Assembly: GCA_040510815.1 (NCBI GenBank)
Contig: JBEVIH010000344.1
Coordinates: 1-12,299, forward strand
Length of the DNA stretch: 12,299 nt
Direction: 5' to 3'
DNA from: VAZQ01 sp040510815
GTDB taxonomy: Bacteria > Pseudomonadota > Alphaproteobacteria > Rhizobiales > Xanthobacteraceae
Positions 1 to 6,178 of the stretch are shown here, in pieces (position 1 is the first letter of the stretch; each line of letters opens with the position of its first letter). The notes under the pieces were generated by a model. The model searched no databases and was not told the DNA's origin. It saw only the letters and a program-made list of their open reading frames with translations. The position numbers and the translations under genes were made by a program.

Positions 1-38
1 CATGCACCCTAACCCGCTCATCGCACCGGGAGAACAAC

Positions 39-731
39 GTGAAGCTGATCGACCTGAGCCGCGACATCTATCACCGGATGCCGCGGTTGTTGAACCACCC
101 CTCGATCGTCATCACCGCGTTTGCCACCCACGATGAGGTGCGCGAGGCCGACGGCTACAAGTTCTCCGCCGCCACCCTGTCGCTCGCCATGGGCGACCAT
201 GCCGGCACCCACGTCGACGCGCCCTGCCATTTCGACGCCCGCGCGGGCGCCCGCAGCATCGACCAGGTGCCGCTCGAGGACTTCTTCCTCGACGCGGTCT
301 GCCTCGACCTGTCGCACAAGCCGCTCAAGTCCGACATCTCGATCGACGACCTCGAGCGCGCCGAGGCGAAGGCCGGCGTGCGCATCGGCCAGCGCGACAT
401 GGTGCTGCTGCAGATGGATTTCTTTCGCCGCTGCTACGGCACCGAGGGCTACCTGACCGACTTCCCCGGGCTGACGAAAGAGTCGGCGACCTGGCTTGGC
501 CGCAAGGGCATCGCGATGTTCGGCGTCGAGGCGGTCAGCCCTGGCCGGCCCGGGCGCAACAATTTCGAGGTGCACCACGTCTGCCGCGACCTCGGCTTTA
601 CGCACGTCGAGGGGCTCGTGAACCTGGACCAGGTGGTCGGCAAGGGCCGCTTCAAGTTCATCGGCTTCCCGCTCAAAATTCGCGGCGGCACCGGCAGCCC
701 GATCCGCGCGGTGGCGATGCTGGAGGAATAG
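39..731 (+). CDS. Cyclase family protein (kynurenine formamidase-like metal-dependent hydrolase)
   Basis: A 230-residue protein of the cyclase family, which includes kynurenine formamidase and related metal-dependent amidohydrolases; the length is typical. Residues 53-65 read DHAGTHVDAPCHF, matching the family metal-binding signature HxGTHxDxPxH, with His54, His58, Asp60 and His64 as expected ligands. The start is GTG at 39, preceded by a GGAGAA ribosome binding site at 29-34; the next codons already match family N-termini (LIDLSRDI). No signal peptide is visible, so it is probably cytoplasmic. Family members hydrolyse N-formylkynurenine or other amides and lactones; the substrate cannot be read here. 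No tryptophan-catabolism genes are beside it, which argues against naming it kynB. The stop is followed after 6 nt by a long palindromic repeat. Family assignment is firm, substrate unknown. Confidence 0.88.
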   Translation: MKLIDLSRDIYHRMPRLLNHPSIVITAFATHDEVREADGYKFSAATLSLAMGDHAGTHVDAPCHFDARAGARSIDQVPLEDFFLDAVCLDLSHKPLKSDISIDDLERAEAKAGVRIGQRDMVLLQMDFFRRCYGTEGYLTDFPGLTKESATWLGRKGIAMFGVEAVSPGRPGRNNFEVHHVCRDLGFTHVEGLVNLDQVVGKGRFKFIGFPLKIRGGTGSPIRAVAMLEE

Positions 732-737
732 CGAGGC

Positions 738-894
738 CTCGTGTCCCGGGCGAGTGCAGCGAGCGAAGCGAGCGGAACGAGACCCGGGACCCAGGAGAGA
801 ATCGACGCGCGAAGCGCGTCGCAATATTGCGCTTCGCGTCTCGTCCCTGGGTCCCGGCTCTCGCGCGCAAGCGCGCGCTCGGCCGGGACACGAG
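738..894. repeat. Long nested palindromic repeat, copy A (core inverted)
   Basis: First of four related elements. The outer arms are CTCGTGTCCCGG at the left and CCGGGACACGAG at the right. Nested inside are second arms, GACCCGGGACCCAG (781-794) and CTGGGTCCCGG (847-857). The centre is a core containing the perfect palindrome GCAATATTGC. In this copy the 42-nt core at 797-838 equals the reverse complement of 3437-3478 in copy B, so the core is flipped relative to the arms. The element starts 6 nt after the stop of the cyclase gene. The remnant of a lyase gene 3' end begins about 10 nt beyond it on the opposite strand. The structure would fold into a long branched hairpin in DNA or RNA. Its role is inference: bidirectional terminator or intergenic mosaic repeat, comparable in concept to RIME/BIME elements. 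Confidence 0.9.
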
Positions 895-904
895 AGCGAG
901 TTCA

Positions 905-970
905 TACCCGCCGCGCTCCTCGATCGCGCGCGCGACCCTGCGCCACGCCATCTCGGGTGCAGCCGCTGAT
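905..970 (-). pseudogene. Remnant of the 3' end of a CitE/HpcH-type lyase gene
   Basis: The 31 bases at 905-935 are identical to 1670-1700, the extreme 3' end of the intact lyase gene. Similarity continues to about 970 with a 6-base deletion and several substitutions. Read on the minus strand the fragment encodes ARAIEERGG, the same C-terminus as the intact protein, but the stop codon is changed (TAG to TAT). The rest of the gene is missing; the HdeA/HdeB-like gene ends 14 nt away, where the upstream part would be. The likeliest origin is a partial duplication, or replacement of most of a second lyase copy. It shows that palindrome A once lay between two convergent genes. Confidence 0.75.
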
Positions 971-983
971 GCCAGCCGCCCCG

Positions 984-1280
984 TCACTTTCCGAACAGCG
1001 CGTCGGCGGCCGAGATCACGTCTTCCTGCGGGTTCGCCGCGCAATATCCGGACAATCTCAGTGTGTCGGCAGCGAGCTTGTCGAGATCGATGACGGGGGG
1101 TGCGTTTTCCTCGAGATAGTACCCGTGCAGCCAGCCGAGCACGATGTTGACCTGCTCGCGGTTCATCTCGAACAGCTTTCGGCACGTGAGCGTGGCAAGG
1201 TCGAGCCTGCCGCCCTGCGCAAACGCGGCAACGGCTGCGAATGATGCTGCCAAGGCGACGAGCGGAAGAAATTTTTTCAT
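984..1280 (-). CDS. HdeA/HdeB-like small periplasmic protein
   Basis: A 98-residue secreted protein. Residues 1-21 form a clear signal peptide (MKK, a hydrophobic stretch, then AFA|QG as the likely cleavage site). The mature part, about 77 residues, has exactly two cysteines, Cys33 in LATLTCRKLFEM and Cys80 in LRLSGYCAANP. This spacing and context match the HdeA/HdeB acid-stress chaperone fold, where the two cysteines form a disulfide that braces a helical bundle. The WLHGYYLEEN stretch between them is typical of alphaproteobacterial relatives. The ATG at 1280 was chosen over an in-frame start 33 codons upstream because it places the signal peptide at the N-terminus; the ribosome binding site is weak. 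Known HdeA and HdeB hold periplasmic proteins soluble at low pH; whether this protein does so is inference. Confidence 0.75.
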   Translation of the reverse strand: MKKFLPLVALAASFAAVAAFAQGGRLDLATLTCRKLFEMNREQVNIVLGWLHGYYLEENAPPVIDLDKLAADTLRLSGYCAANPQEDVISAADALFGK

Positions 1281-1495
1281 GCCCAGCGTCTTTTCGCGGC
1301 CGTCGGCAACACGCCGCGGCTTTCGCCCACGAATCCCGGGCGACCCGATATACCCGCGTGGCGGCTCGCTCCGCCCCACGCCGGATCATGTCACTACATC
1401 GGAGGCCGTCGTATCGGGGAAAACCCTGAAATTCGCATAGGGAATTGATTAACAGCCGCGGTGTGTTGTTTTCGGCGACCGCGATGCCGCGCGCT
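1281..1495. other. Gene-free stretch upstream of the HdeA-like gene
   Basis: No convincing gene is visible on either strand. The part at about 1425-1455 is much richer in A+T than its surroundings (around GAAATTCGCATAGGGAATTG) and lies 150-175 nt upstream of the start of the minus-strand HdeA-like gene, so it may hold that gene's promoter. I cannot point to a confident -35/-10 pair. Confidence 0.35.
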
Positions 1496-1590
1496 GAGCC
1501 TGTAGCCCGGGTTGAGCCTGCAGCCCGGATTGAGCCACCGGGTCGGCGCAAAGCGGCGCCCGATGACAAGCTCCGCGAAATCCGGGAGTC
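1496..1590. repeat. Degenerate intergenic repeat with 18-nt tandem units
   Basis: Two adjacent 18-nt units, GAGCCTGTAGCCCGGGTT (1496-1513) and GAGCCTGCAGCCCGGATT (1514-1531), differ at two positions and are followed by a third partial unit, GAGCC. CCCGGATT at 1524-1531 is mirrored by AATCCGGG at 1579-1586, giving an imperfect palindrome. Repeats of the form AGCCCGGATTGAGC...AATCCGGG are common between genes in this bacterial group. Open reading frames crossing it are low-complexity translations of the repeat and are not called as genes. It lies between the upstream region of the HdeA-like gene and the 3' end of the lyase gene. Confidence 0.6.
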
Positions 1591-1668
1591 CTTCCGCGCG
1601 CGAGACCGCCCCGCCTGTCGCCATGGCGCGTCCTTAAGCGCGTGAACGCGCTTGTTGCCCCATGCGGG

Positions 1669-2550
1669 CTACCCGCCGCGCTCCTCGATCGCGCGCGCGA
1701 TCTCGACCGTGCGCCGCGCCATCTCGGCGTGCAACCGCTCGACCATGCGGCCGTCGATCTGCACCACGCCCTTGTCCCGGTTCTCCGGCAGGTCGAACGC
1801 CGCGATCATCTTGCGCGCCTGCGCCACCTCCTCGACGCTCGGCGAGAACGTGGCGTTGCACGGCTCGATCTGGTTCGGATGGATGAGGGTCTTGCCGTCG
1901 AAGCCCATGTCGCGCGCCTCGGCGCACTCCTGCGCAAAGCCCTCGGCGTTGCCGAGGTCGTTGTAGACGCCGTCGAGGATGTCGATGCCGTAGATGTGGG
2001 CGGCCGCCACGCAGTTCGTCAGCCAGCCGGTCATCGGCGCGCGGCCGGGTACGATGCGCACGCGCGTCTCCTTGGCGATGTCGTTGGTGCCCATCACCAG
2101 GGCCTCGAGCCGCGATTCGGAATCCTTCGCCTTGGCGGCGAGCGCGAGGATGCGGAACAGCGCGACCGGCGTCTCGATCATCGCCCACAGCCGGGTGCGA
2201 TGGTCGGTGCGCATGTCGAGCAGGCGCTGGCCGATCATCTCGATCTGCTCCGGGGTGGAGATCTTCGGCACCAGCACCGCGTCGGGCGCGGCGTGGGCGG
2301 CGGCGGTGAGGTCGTCGGCGTGCCACGGCGTGTCGATGCCGTTGATGCGCACCACCACCTCGCGCAGGCCGAAGCCGCGCGCCGTCACCGCCGCCATGAC
2401 CTGATCGCGCGCCGCGCCCTTGGCGTCGGGCGCGACCGAATCCTCCAGATCGAGGATCACCGCGTCGGCCGCAAGCGTGCGCGCCTTCTCGATGGCGCGG
2501 GCGTTCGATCCCGGCATGTAGAGCACGCTGCGGCGCGGACGGATGGTCAT
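1669..2550 (-). CDS. HpcH/HpaI aldolase / citrate lyase beta-subunit (CitE-like) family acyl-CoA lyase
   Basis: A 293-residue protein of the CitE-like branch of the HpcH/HpaI superfamily, which makes or breaks carbon-carbon bonds of (3S)-malyl-CoA, citramalyl-CoA or citryl-CoA with Mg2+. Family landmarks in order: RSVLYMPGSN (residues 7-16), the DLEDSVAPDAK block (34-44), VVVRING with the CoA-contacting Arg69, PKI (95-97), MIETP with the likely metal ligand Glu126, DGVYNDLGN (193-201) and DGKTLIHPNQIE (218-229). The length is typical of stand-alone CitE-like proteins. The ATG at 2550 follows a GAGGGGC ribosome binding site, and upstream in-frame sequence is antisense to the neighbouring gene. 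No citC, citD or citF is present, so it is not part of a citrate lyase complex; malyl- or citramalyl-CoA lyase activity is more likely. The divergent DUF429 gene starts 87 nt away. A decayed copy of the 3' end lies at 905-970. Confidence 0.87.
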   Translation of the reverse strand: MTIRPRRSVLYMPGSNARAIEKARTLAADAVILDLEDSVAPDAKGAARDQVMAAVTARGFGLREVVVRINGIDTPWHADDLTAAAHAAPDAVLVPKISTPEQIEMIGQRLLDMRTDHRTRLWAMIETPVALFRILALAAKAKDSESRLEALVMGTNDIAKETRVRIVPGRAPMTGWLTNCVAAAHIYGIDILDGVYNDLGNAEGFAQECAEARDMGFDGKTLIHPNQIEPCNATFSPSVEEVAQARKMIAAFDLPENRDKGVVQIDGRMVERLHAEMARRTVEIARAIEERGG

Positions 2551-2637
2551 GCTGACGCCCCTCGATACCGTCGGCGACTGTAGCGGCGTTGCACGGCGCG
2601 TGCCAGATTGAAAGCGTCTCACGCGGACGACAGCGAC

Positions 2638-3369
2638 ATGGACGGAACTTGGCTGGCAGGCGTGGACGGCTGCCGGGCCGGTTGGATCGTCGCGTTCGTG
2701 CGGCCGTCGGGCGAAGCGGTCCCACCGCGTGTCTTCGCGCAATTCAAGGACGTACTGGCCGCGCCGGAAACGCCCGCCGTCATCGCGGTCGACATCCCGA
2801 TCGGGCTGCCCGAACGCGCGCGCCACGGCGGACGCGCGGCCGAGAACGCGGTGCGGCCGCTGCTCGGCGCGCGCCAGTCGTCGGTGTTCTCGGTGCCGTC
2901 GCGGGCGGCGTTCGACGCGCCGGATTATCGCGAGGCCTGCCGAATCGCGCTCGCGACCTCCGAGCCGCCCCGCATGGTGTCGAAACAGCTGTTCATGATC
3001 GCGCCGAAGATTCGCGAGGTGGATGCCTGCCTGCGGGAGGATGGCGCATCGGCCGCGCGCGTCTTCGAGGTGCATCCGGAAGTCGCGTTCTGGCGGCTCA
3101 ATGGCGGCCGCGCGCTCGCCGAGCCGAAGAAGGTGAAAGGCCGCTGCTACGAGCCCGGCCTCGCGCTGCGCCGGCGCCTGCTCACGGATGCCGGGCTTGC
3201 GGCAATGGCGGTCGAGGCCGCGCCACCCAGGGGCGCCGGACCGGACGATGTGATCGACGCGCTCGCCTGCGCGGCGGTGGCGCGGCGCATTCACGCCGGC
3301 CTTGCGACGCCGTTCCCGGATCCGCCCGAACGCGACGCCTTCGGGCTGCCGATGGCGATCTGGACATGA
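2638..3369 (+). CDS. DUF429 domain protein (predicted RNase H-like fold)
   Basis: A 243-residue protein of the DUF429 family, predicted to adopt an RNase H-like fold; no biochemical function is established. Motifs: GVDGCRAGW near the N-terminus (residues 8-16) with the acidic Asp10, AVDIPIGLPE (50-59), a serine-rich VFSVPSRAAF segment (83-92), VFEVHPEVAFW (142-152), and DDVIDALACAAVA (203-215) near the C-terminus. The conserved acidic residues resemble those of RNase H-like nucleases. The ATG at 2638 is chosen because GVDG normally lies within 10 residues of the start; an in-frame TTG at 2608 would add ten unconserved residues. There is no signal peptide. It is divergent from the lyase gene and ends 4 nt before palindrome copy B. 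The stop is TGA at 3367-3369. Confidence 0.85.
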   Translation: MDGTWLAGVDGCRAGWIVAFVRPSGEAVPPRVFAQFKDVLAAPETPAVIAVDIPIGLPERARHGGRAAENAVRPLLGARQSSVFSVPSRAAFDAPDYREACRIALATSEPPRMVSKQLFMIAPKIREVDACLREDGASAARVFEVHPEVAFWRLNGGRALAEPKKVKGRCYEPGLALRRRLLTDAGLAAMAVEAAPPRGAGPDDVIDALACAAVARRIHAGLATPFPDPPERDAFGLPMAIWT

Positions 3370-3373
3370 GGCA

Positions 3374-3545
3374 TCGTGTCCCGGGCGAGTGCAGCGAGCG
3401 AAGCGAGCGGAACGAGTGGACCCCCAGCGCAAGAGTCGCGAAGCGCAATATTGCGACGCGCTTCGCGCGTCGATTCTCGCGCTGGGTCCCGGGTCTCCAT
3501 CCGCTCGGCCCGAAGAGGGCCTCGCTCCTGTCGCCCGGGACACGA
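3374..3545. repeat. Long nested palindromic repeat, copy B
   Basis: Outer arms TCGTGTCCCGGG and CCCGGGACACGA close a 172-bp element. The right inner arm GCGCTGGGTCCCGGG is intact, but the left inner arm is eroded (GTGGACCCCCAGCGC). The core 3437-3478 is the reverse complement of copy A 797-838 over 42 bases. The right flank (CTCCATCCGCTCGGCCCGAA and onward) is nearly identical to copy C. It starts 4 nt after the DUF429 stop and faces the 52-residue membrane protein gene, whose stop lies 67 nt further on. Confidence 0.9.
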
Positions 3546-3612
3546 GCCCACCTAAGCCCGCCTTCTTCGCCGAATGAGCTGCGTGACGGCGTAGCGAGCT
3601 ATGCTCGGCCCA

Positions 3613-3771
3613 TCACCACGTCCACCAGATGAACGCGATCGCGATGAGCAGGATCATCGCGCCGGTGAGCGAGAGATAAATCTTCGCCCGGCGCTCGCGC
3701 CGCGCCGTCTCTCGGGCAAAATGGCGAGGGTCTTCTCGCACCATGATCGCTGCCTGGAGTCGCCGGTCCAT
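3613..3771 (-). CDS. Small single-pass membrane protein, unknown function
   Basis: A 52-residue minus-strand reading frame, ATG at 3771 to TGA at 3613-3615. It has a strongly charged N-terminal half (residues 11-30, VREDPRHFARETARRERRAK) followed by one hydrophobic segment up to the C-terminus (about residues 31-51, ending IAFIWWTW). The positive charges directly before the helix predict a cytoplasmic N-terminus and a membrane-inserted C-terminus. A second ATG at 3744 would give a 43-residue form starting MVREDP; neither start has a strong ribosome binding site. I do not recognise a family. The organised charge-then-helix layout, the proper stop and its position facing palindrome B support a real gene, but no homology search was possible. 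Confidence 0.6.
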   Translation of the reverse strand: MDRRLQAAIMVREDPRHFARETARRERRAKIYLSLTGAMILLIAIAFIWWTW

Positions 3772-3848
3772 TCATAGCACGGATCAGTGACGCTCGCCCT
3801 CGCCCGCCGAGTGGCTTGCGCGCCGCACATGGTTTCTATGCGATGCTA

Positions 3849-3897
3849 GAGCATGATCCCGAAAAGTGGAGCCCGGTTTTCGGAAAAGATCATGCTC
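3849..3897. repeat. GAGCATGATC...GATCATGCTC palindromic repeat
   Basis: A 49-bp imperfect palindrome with outer arms GAGCATGATC (3849-3858) and GATCATGCTC (3888-3897) and an internal CCGAAAAGTGGAGCCCGG / CCGGTTTTCGG part. It matches the GAGCATGATC-type intergenic repeat I know from Bradyrhizobium and relatives (recognised from memory, not searched). It lies 5 nt downstream of the stop of the frameshifted minus-strand gene, so it may act as its terminator. A related copy lies at 9150-9251. Confidence 0.85.
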
Positions 3898-3902
3898 CAC
3901 CT

Positions 3903-4314
3903 CTAGAAGGGCCGATTGCCGCTGTAGCCGGGGTAGGCCGCTGCATAATCCCGTAAGGGATTACCACGCTCCCAACGCCGAGTAGGGGCCTGGGCCTGCG
4001 GACGCCTTGGCTCTTTCACATGAATAATGCGTTCAGGCTTGCTTTCGACGACAGTTATTTCTGGTTCCTCGGGCGGGCTTTCGATTTCAGCCAGCGGCGG
4101 AGCCTGCCCATGCTGCGCGAGCAGTCGTACCGGCATGTCGTCGCGAATGACCGTCGCGGGCGGCGGCGTGAAGACAGCCAAAGCCGGGGTTGGGAATGTA
4201 TTTTGGCTGTAGGTGCGAATAGAACCAAAGCGCGGACAGCCCAAGCACGATCAAGTACGCCGCGGCGGGAATACCGACCGCTGCACTGCTTGCGTCGATG
4301 CGATGACGGGTCAT
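3903..4314 (-). pseudogene. Frameshifted gene for a membrane-anchored proline-rich protein
   Basis: Two overlapping minus-strand frames together look like one gene. The first, from ATG 4314, reads MTRHRIDASSAAVG and then a hydrophobic helix (about residues 14-33, ...AAAYLIVLGLSALWFYSH). The second carries a proline/glutamate-rich tail (TPPPATVIRDDMP, EIESPPEEPEITVVESKPER) and ends YPGYSGNRPF at the TAG 3903-3905. The span is 412 nt, one more than a multiple of three, so a single-base insertion (or two-base loss) somewhere near 4185-4240 would account for it. The repaired protein would have about 136 residues: a short cytoplasmic N-terminus, one membrane helix and a periplasmic proline-rich tail. 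I do not recognise the family. A sequencing error cannot be excluded; alternatively only the second frame, from ATG 4244, is used. Confidence 0.55.
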
Positions 4315-4558
4315 GGGGTACGCATGTACTTCCCCCCGGATGACGTCTCGTCGCGTGCACGGTAGCAGCCGGCGAATTCGCCACAATCGGCAATTACCCT
4401 GAATCTGGCTGGGAGAAGTACGGTTGCCGCGTTCGGCGGGCACGTCGAAGGTAATCGGAGGAGCGGCAACGCTGCGTTTGCTCTCGGCTTGATGATCCCG
4501 TGCGATTCGCACGGCAAATACTTACCCGCACACCACCACGAGCTCGGAGAGGAACAGC

Positions 4559-4951
4559 ATGTATCGTGTCATCGCCGCTTTGCTTTTTCTTGTCGCATCG
4601 GCCGCGGCGGCTTCGGCCCAAGGTTTGTCACCCTCGGTTTGGCAGAGTCAGCGAGGGACGCTGCTGAAAGTCTTGAGCGTCGACGCTGCCGGAAATTTCA
4701 GCGGCGTCTTCGTCAGCAGCCCGGGTGGCCCGTGTCCGGCAGTTCCGTATGATCTGGCGGGACGCGTTCGCGGCCCGCGCGTCGCATTCCAGACCTCGCG
4801 GACGTGGACCTCGGACTGCAGGGTGAATGCGGTCTGGTCCGGGCGCTTCGTGGGCCCCACGACCGTCGCCACCAGATTTACCGCGACCATCGTCGGGCCG
4901 AGTGGTCGCGTGACGAGGACGCGCGGCAGCGAGGTTTTCCAGCGGATCTGA
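4559..4951 (+). CDS. Secreted avidin-family (streptavidin-like) protein with altered biotin pocket
   Basis: A 130-residue protein with a signal peptide (residues 1-20, cleavage after ASA, before QGLSP) and a beta-barrel domain that follows the avidin/streptavidin pattern: W28 then GT (33-34) for the first strands, GNFSGVFVSS (45-54), PYDLAGR (63-69), VAFQT (75-79), AVWSGRFVG (91-99), TRFTATI (105-111) and the C-terminal TRGSEVFQRI, which corresponds to the family VGxDxFT[KR] ending. Many biotin-contacting positions differ: the Asn of WYNQLGS is Ser29 or Ser30, the Tyr of GTYES is Phe51, the Trp of the NTQW strand is Phe107, and the Asp of GHD is Ser124. Tight biotin binding is therefore doubtful. 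Cys59 and Cys87 could form a disulfide. The start has a good GGAGAGG site at 4546-4552. Rhizobial relatives of this family include rhizavidin and bradavidin. The family call is from pattern only. Confidence 0.68.
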   Translation: MYRVIAALLFLVASAAAASAQGLSPSVWQSQRGTLLKVLSVDAAGNFSGVFVSSPGGPCPAVPYDLAGRVRGPRVAFQTSRTWTSDCRVNAVWSGRFVGPTTVATRFTATIVGPSGRVTRTRGSEVFQRI

Positions 4952-4962
4952 GCGACCGGCGT

Positions 4963-5138
4963 CTCGTGTCCCGGGCGAGTGCAGCGAGCGAAGCGAGCGG
5001 AACGAGACCCGGGACCCAGCGCAAGAGTCGCGAAGCGCAATATTGCGACGCGCTGCGCGCGTCGATTCTCATGCTGGGTCCCGGGCCTCCATCCGCTCGG
5101 CCCGAAGAGGGCCTCGCTCCTGTCGCCCGGGACGCGAG
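4963..5138. repeat. Long nested palindromic repeat, copy C
   Basis: Outer arms CTCGTGTCCCGGG and CCCGGGACGCGAG bound 176 bp. Inner arms GACCCGGGACCCAGCGC and GCTGGGTCCCGGG are intact. The core at 5029-5070 has the same orientation as copy B, with a one-base change. The right flank matches copy B almost base for base. It fills the gap between the avidin-like gene (stop 4951) and asd (stop 5144), leaving 11 and 5 nt, and is well placed to end transcription from both sides. Confidence 0.92.
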
Positions 5139-5143
5139 CGTGC

Positions 5144-6178
5144 CTACGCCGCCTTCTTCTTCGCTGAGATGAGCTGGCGGTTGATCAGGCACTCGGCGAT
5201 CTGGATCGCGTTGAGCGCGGCGCCCTTGCGCAGATTGTCGGAGACGCACCACAGCACGAGGCCGTTCTCCACCGTCGCGTCCTCGCGGATGCGGCTGATG
5301 TAAGTGGCGTCCTCGCCGGCCGCCTCGTACGGCGTCGCGTAGCCGCCGGCCTCGCGCTTGTCGATGACGATGCAGCCGGGCGCGTTGCGCAGGAGCTCGC
5401 GCGCCTCCTCGGCGGTGATCGGCTCCTCGAACTCGATATTGACCGCCTCCGAATGGCCGATGAACACCGGCACCCGCACGCAGGTGGCGACGAGCTTGAT
5501 CTTGGGGTCGAGGATCTTCTTGGTCTCGACCACCATCTTCCATTCTTCCTTGGTGAAGCCGTCGTCCAGGAACACGTCGATGTGCGGGATGACGTTGAAG
5601 GCGATGCGCTTGGGAAACTTCTTGCTCTCGGGCTCGTCCATGGTGAAGACAGCCTTGGTCTGCGCGAACAGCTCGTCCGACGCCTCCTTGCCGGCGCCCG
5701 ACACCGACTGGTAGGTGGCGACCACCACGCGCTTGATCTTGGCCTTGTCGTGCAGCGGCTTGAGCGCGACCACGAGTTGCGCGGTCGAGCAGTTCGGGTT
5801 GGCGATGATGCCCTTCTTGCGGAAGCCCGCGACCGCGTCGGCGTTGACCTCGGGCACCACCAGCGGGACGTCGGAGTCATAGCGCCAGCACGAGGAATTA
5901 TCGATCACCACGGCGCCGGCGGCGGCGATCTTCGGCGACCATTCCTTTGAGACCGCCGAGCCCGCCGACATCAGGCAGATGTCGACGTCGGAGAAGTCGT
6001 AATGCTCGAGCGCCTTGCACTTGAGCGTGCGGTCGCCATAGGAGACCTCCGAGCCCAGGCTGCGGCGCGACGCGAGCGCGATCACCTCGTCGGCGGGAAA
6101 CGCCCGCTCGGCCAGGATCTCCAGCATCTCGCGGCCCACATTGCCGGTGGCGCCGACCACGGCGACCTTGTAACCCAT
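5144..6178 (-). CDS. asd: Aspartate-semialdehyde dehydrogenase
   Basis: A 344-residue cytoplasmic enzyme that reduces 4-aspartyl phosphate to aspartate 4-semialdehyde with NADPH, the branch step to lysine/diaminopimelate, threonine, methionine and isoleucine. The N-terminal Rossmann motif is VVGATGNVGREML (residues 7-19). The catalytic cysteine is Cys130 in IIANPNCSTAQLV, SGAGKEA (160-166) carries conserved substrate-site residues, and His242 in IGHSEAVNIE is the likely acid/base histidine. Length and motifs fit the ordinary bacterial Asd. The ATG at 6178 follows a GGAGAG ribosome binding site about 8 nt upstream. The C-terminus ends KKKAA, 5 nt before palindrome C. It is transcribed alone in this window; leuB lies about 5.7 kb away on the same strand. 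A shared leuB-asd neighbourhood is common in Bradyrhizobium-like genomes. Confidence 0.97.
   Translation of the reverse strand: MGYKVAVVGATGNVGREMLEILAERAFPADEVIALASRRSLGSEVSYGDRTLKCKALEHYDFSDVDICLMSAGSAVSKEWSPKIAAAGAVVIDNSSCWRYDSDVPLVVPEVNADAVAGFRKKGIIANPNCSTAQLVVALKPLHDKAKIKRVVVATYQSVSGAGKEASDELFAQTKAVFTMDEPESKKFPKRIAFNVIPHIDVFLDDGFTKEEWKMVVETKKILDPKIKLVATCVRVPVFIGHSEAVNIEFEEPITAEEARELLRNAPGCIVIDKREAGGYATPYEAAGEDATYISRIREDATVENGLVLWCVSDNLRKGAALNAIQIAECLINRQLISAKKKAA

Noticed and set aside
39..731. Naming the cyclase kynB
   Set aside because: The metal motif only defines the cyclase family; no kynureninase or tryptophan dioxygenase gene is near, so the substrate is open.
18..905. 295-codon minus-strand open frame opposite the cyclase gene
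   Set aside because: It is antisense to a gene with clear family motifs and good start; its translation is low-complexity Arg/Ala/Asp sequence typical of GC-rich shadow frames.
741..1244. 167-codon plus-strand open frame starting in palindrome A
   Set aside because: It begins inside the repeat, and its translation (SRASAASEASGTRPGTQ) recurs at other copies; it also runs antisense to the HdeA-like gene.
1394..1624. 76-codon minus-strand open frame between the HdeA-like and lyase genes
   Set aside because: The translation (GCRLNPGYRLS) is a read-through of the 18-nt repeat, with no start signal or domain.
2551..3543. In-frame N-terminal extension of the lyase to 624 residues
   Set aside because: The extension runs antisense through the DUF429 gene and palindrome B; the family N-terminus and a ribosome binding site are at 2550.
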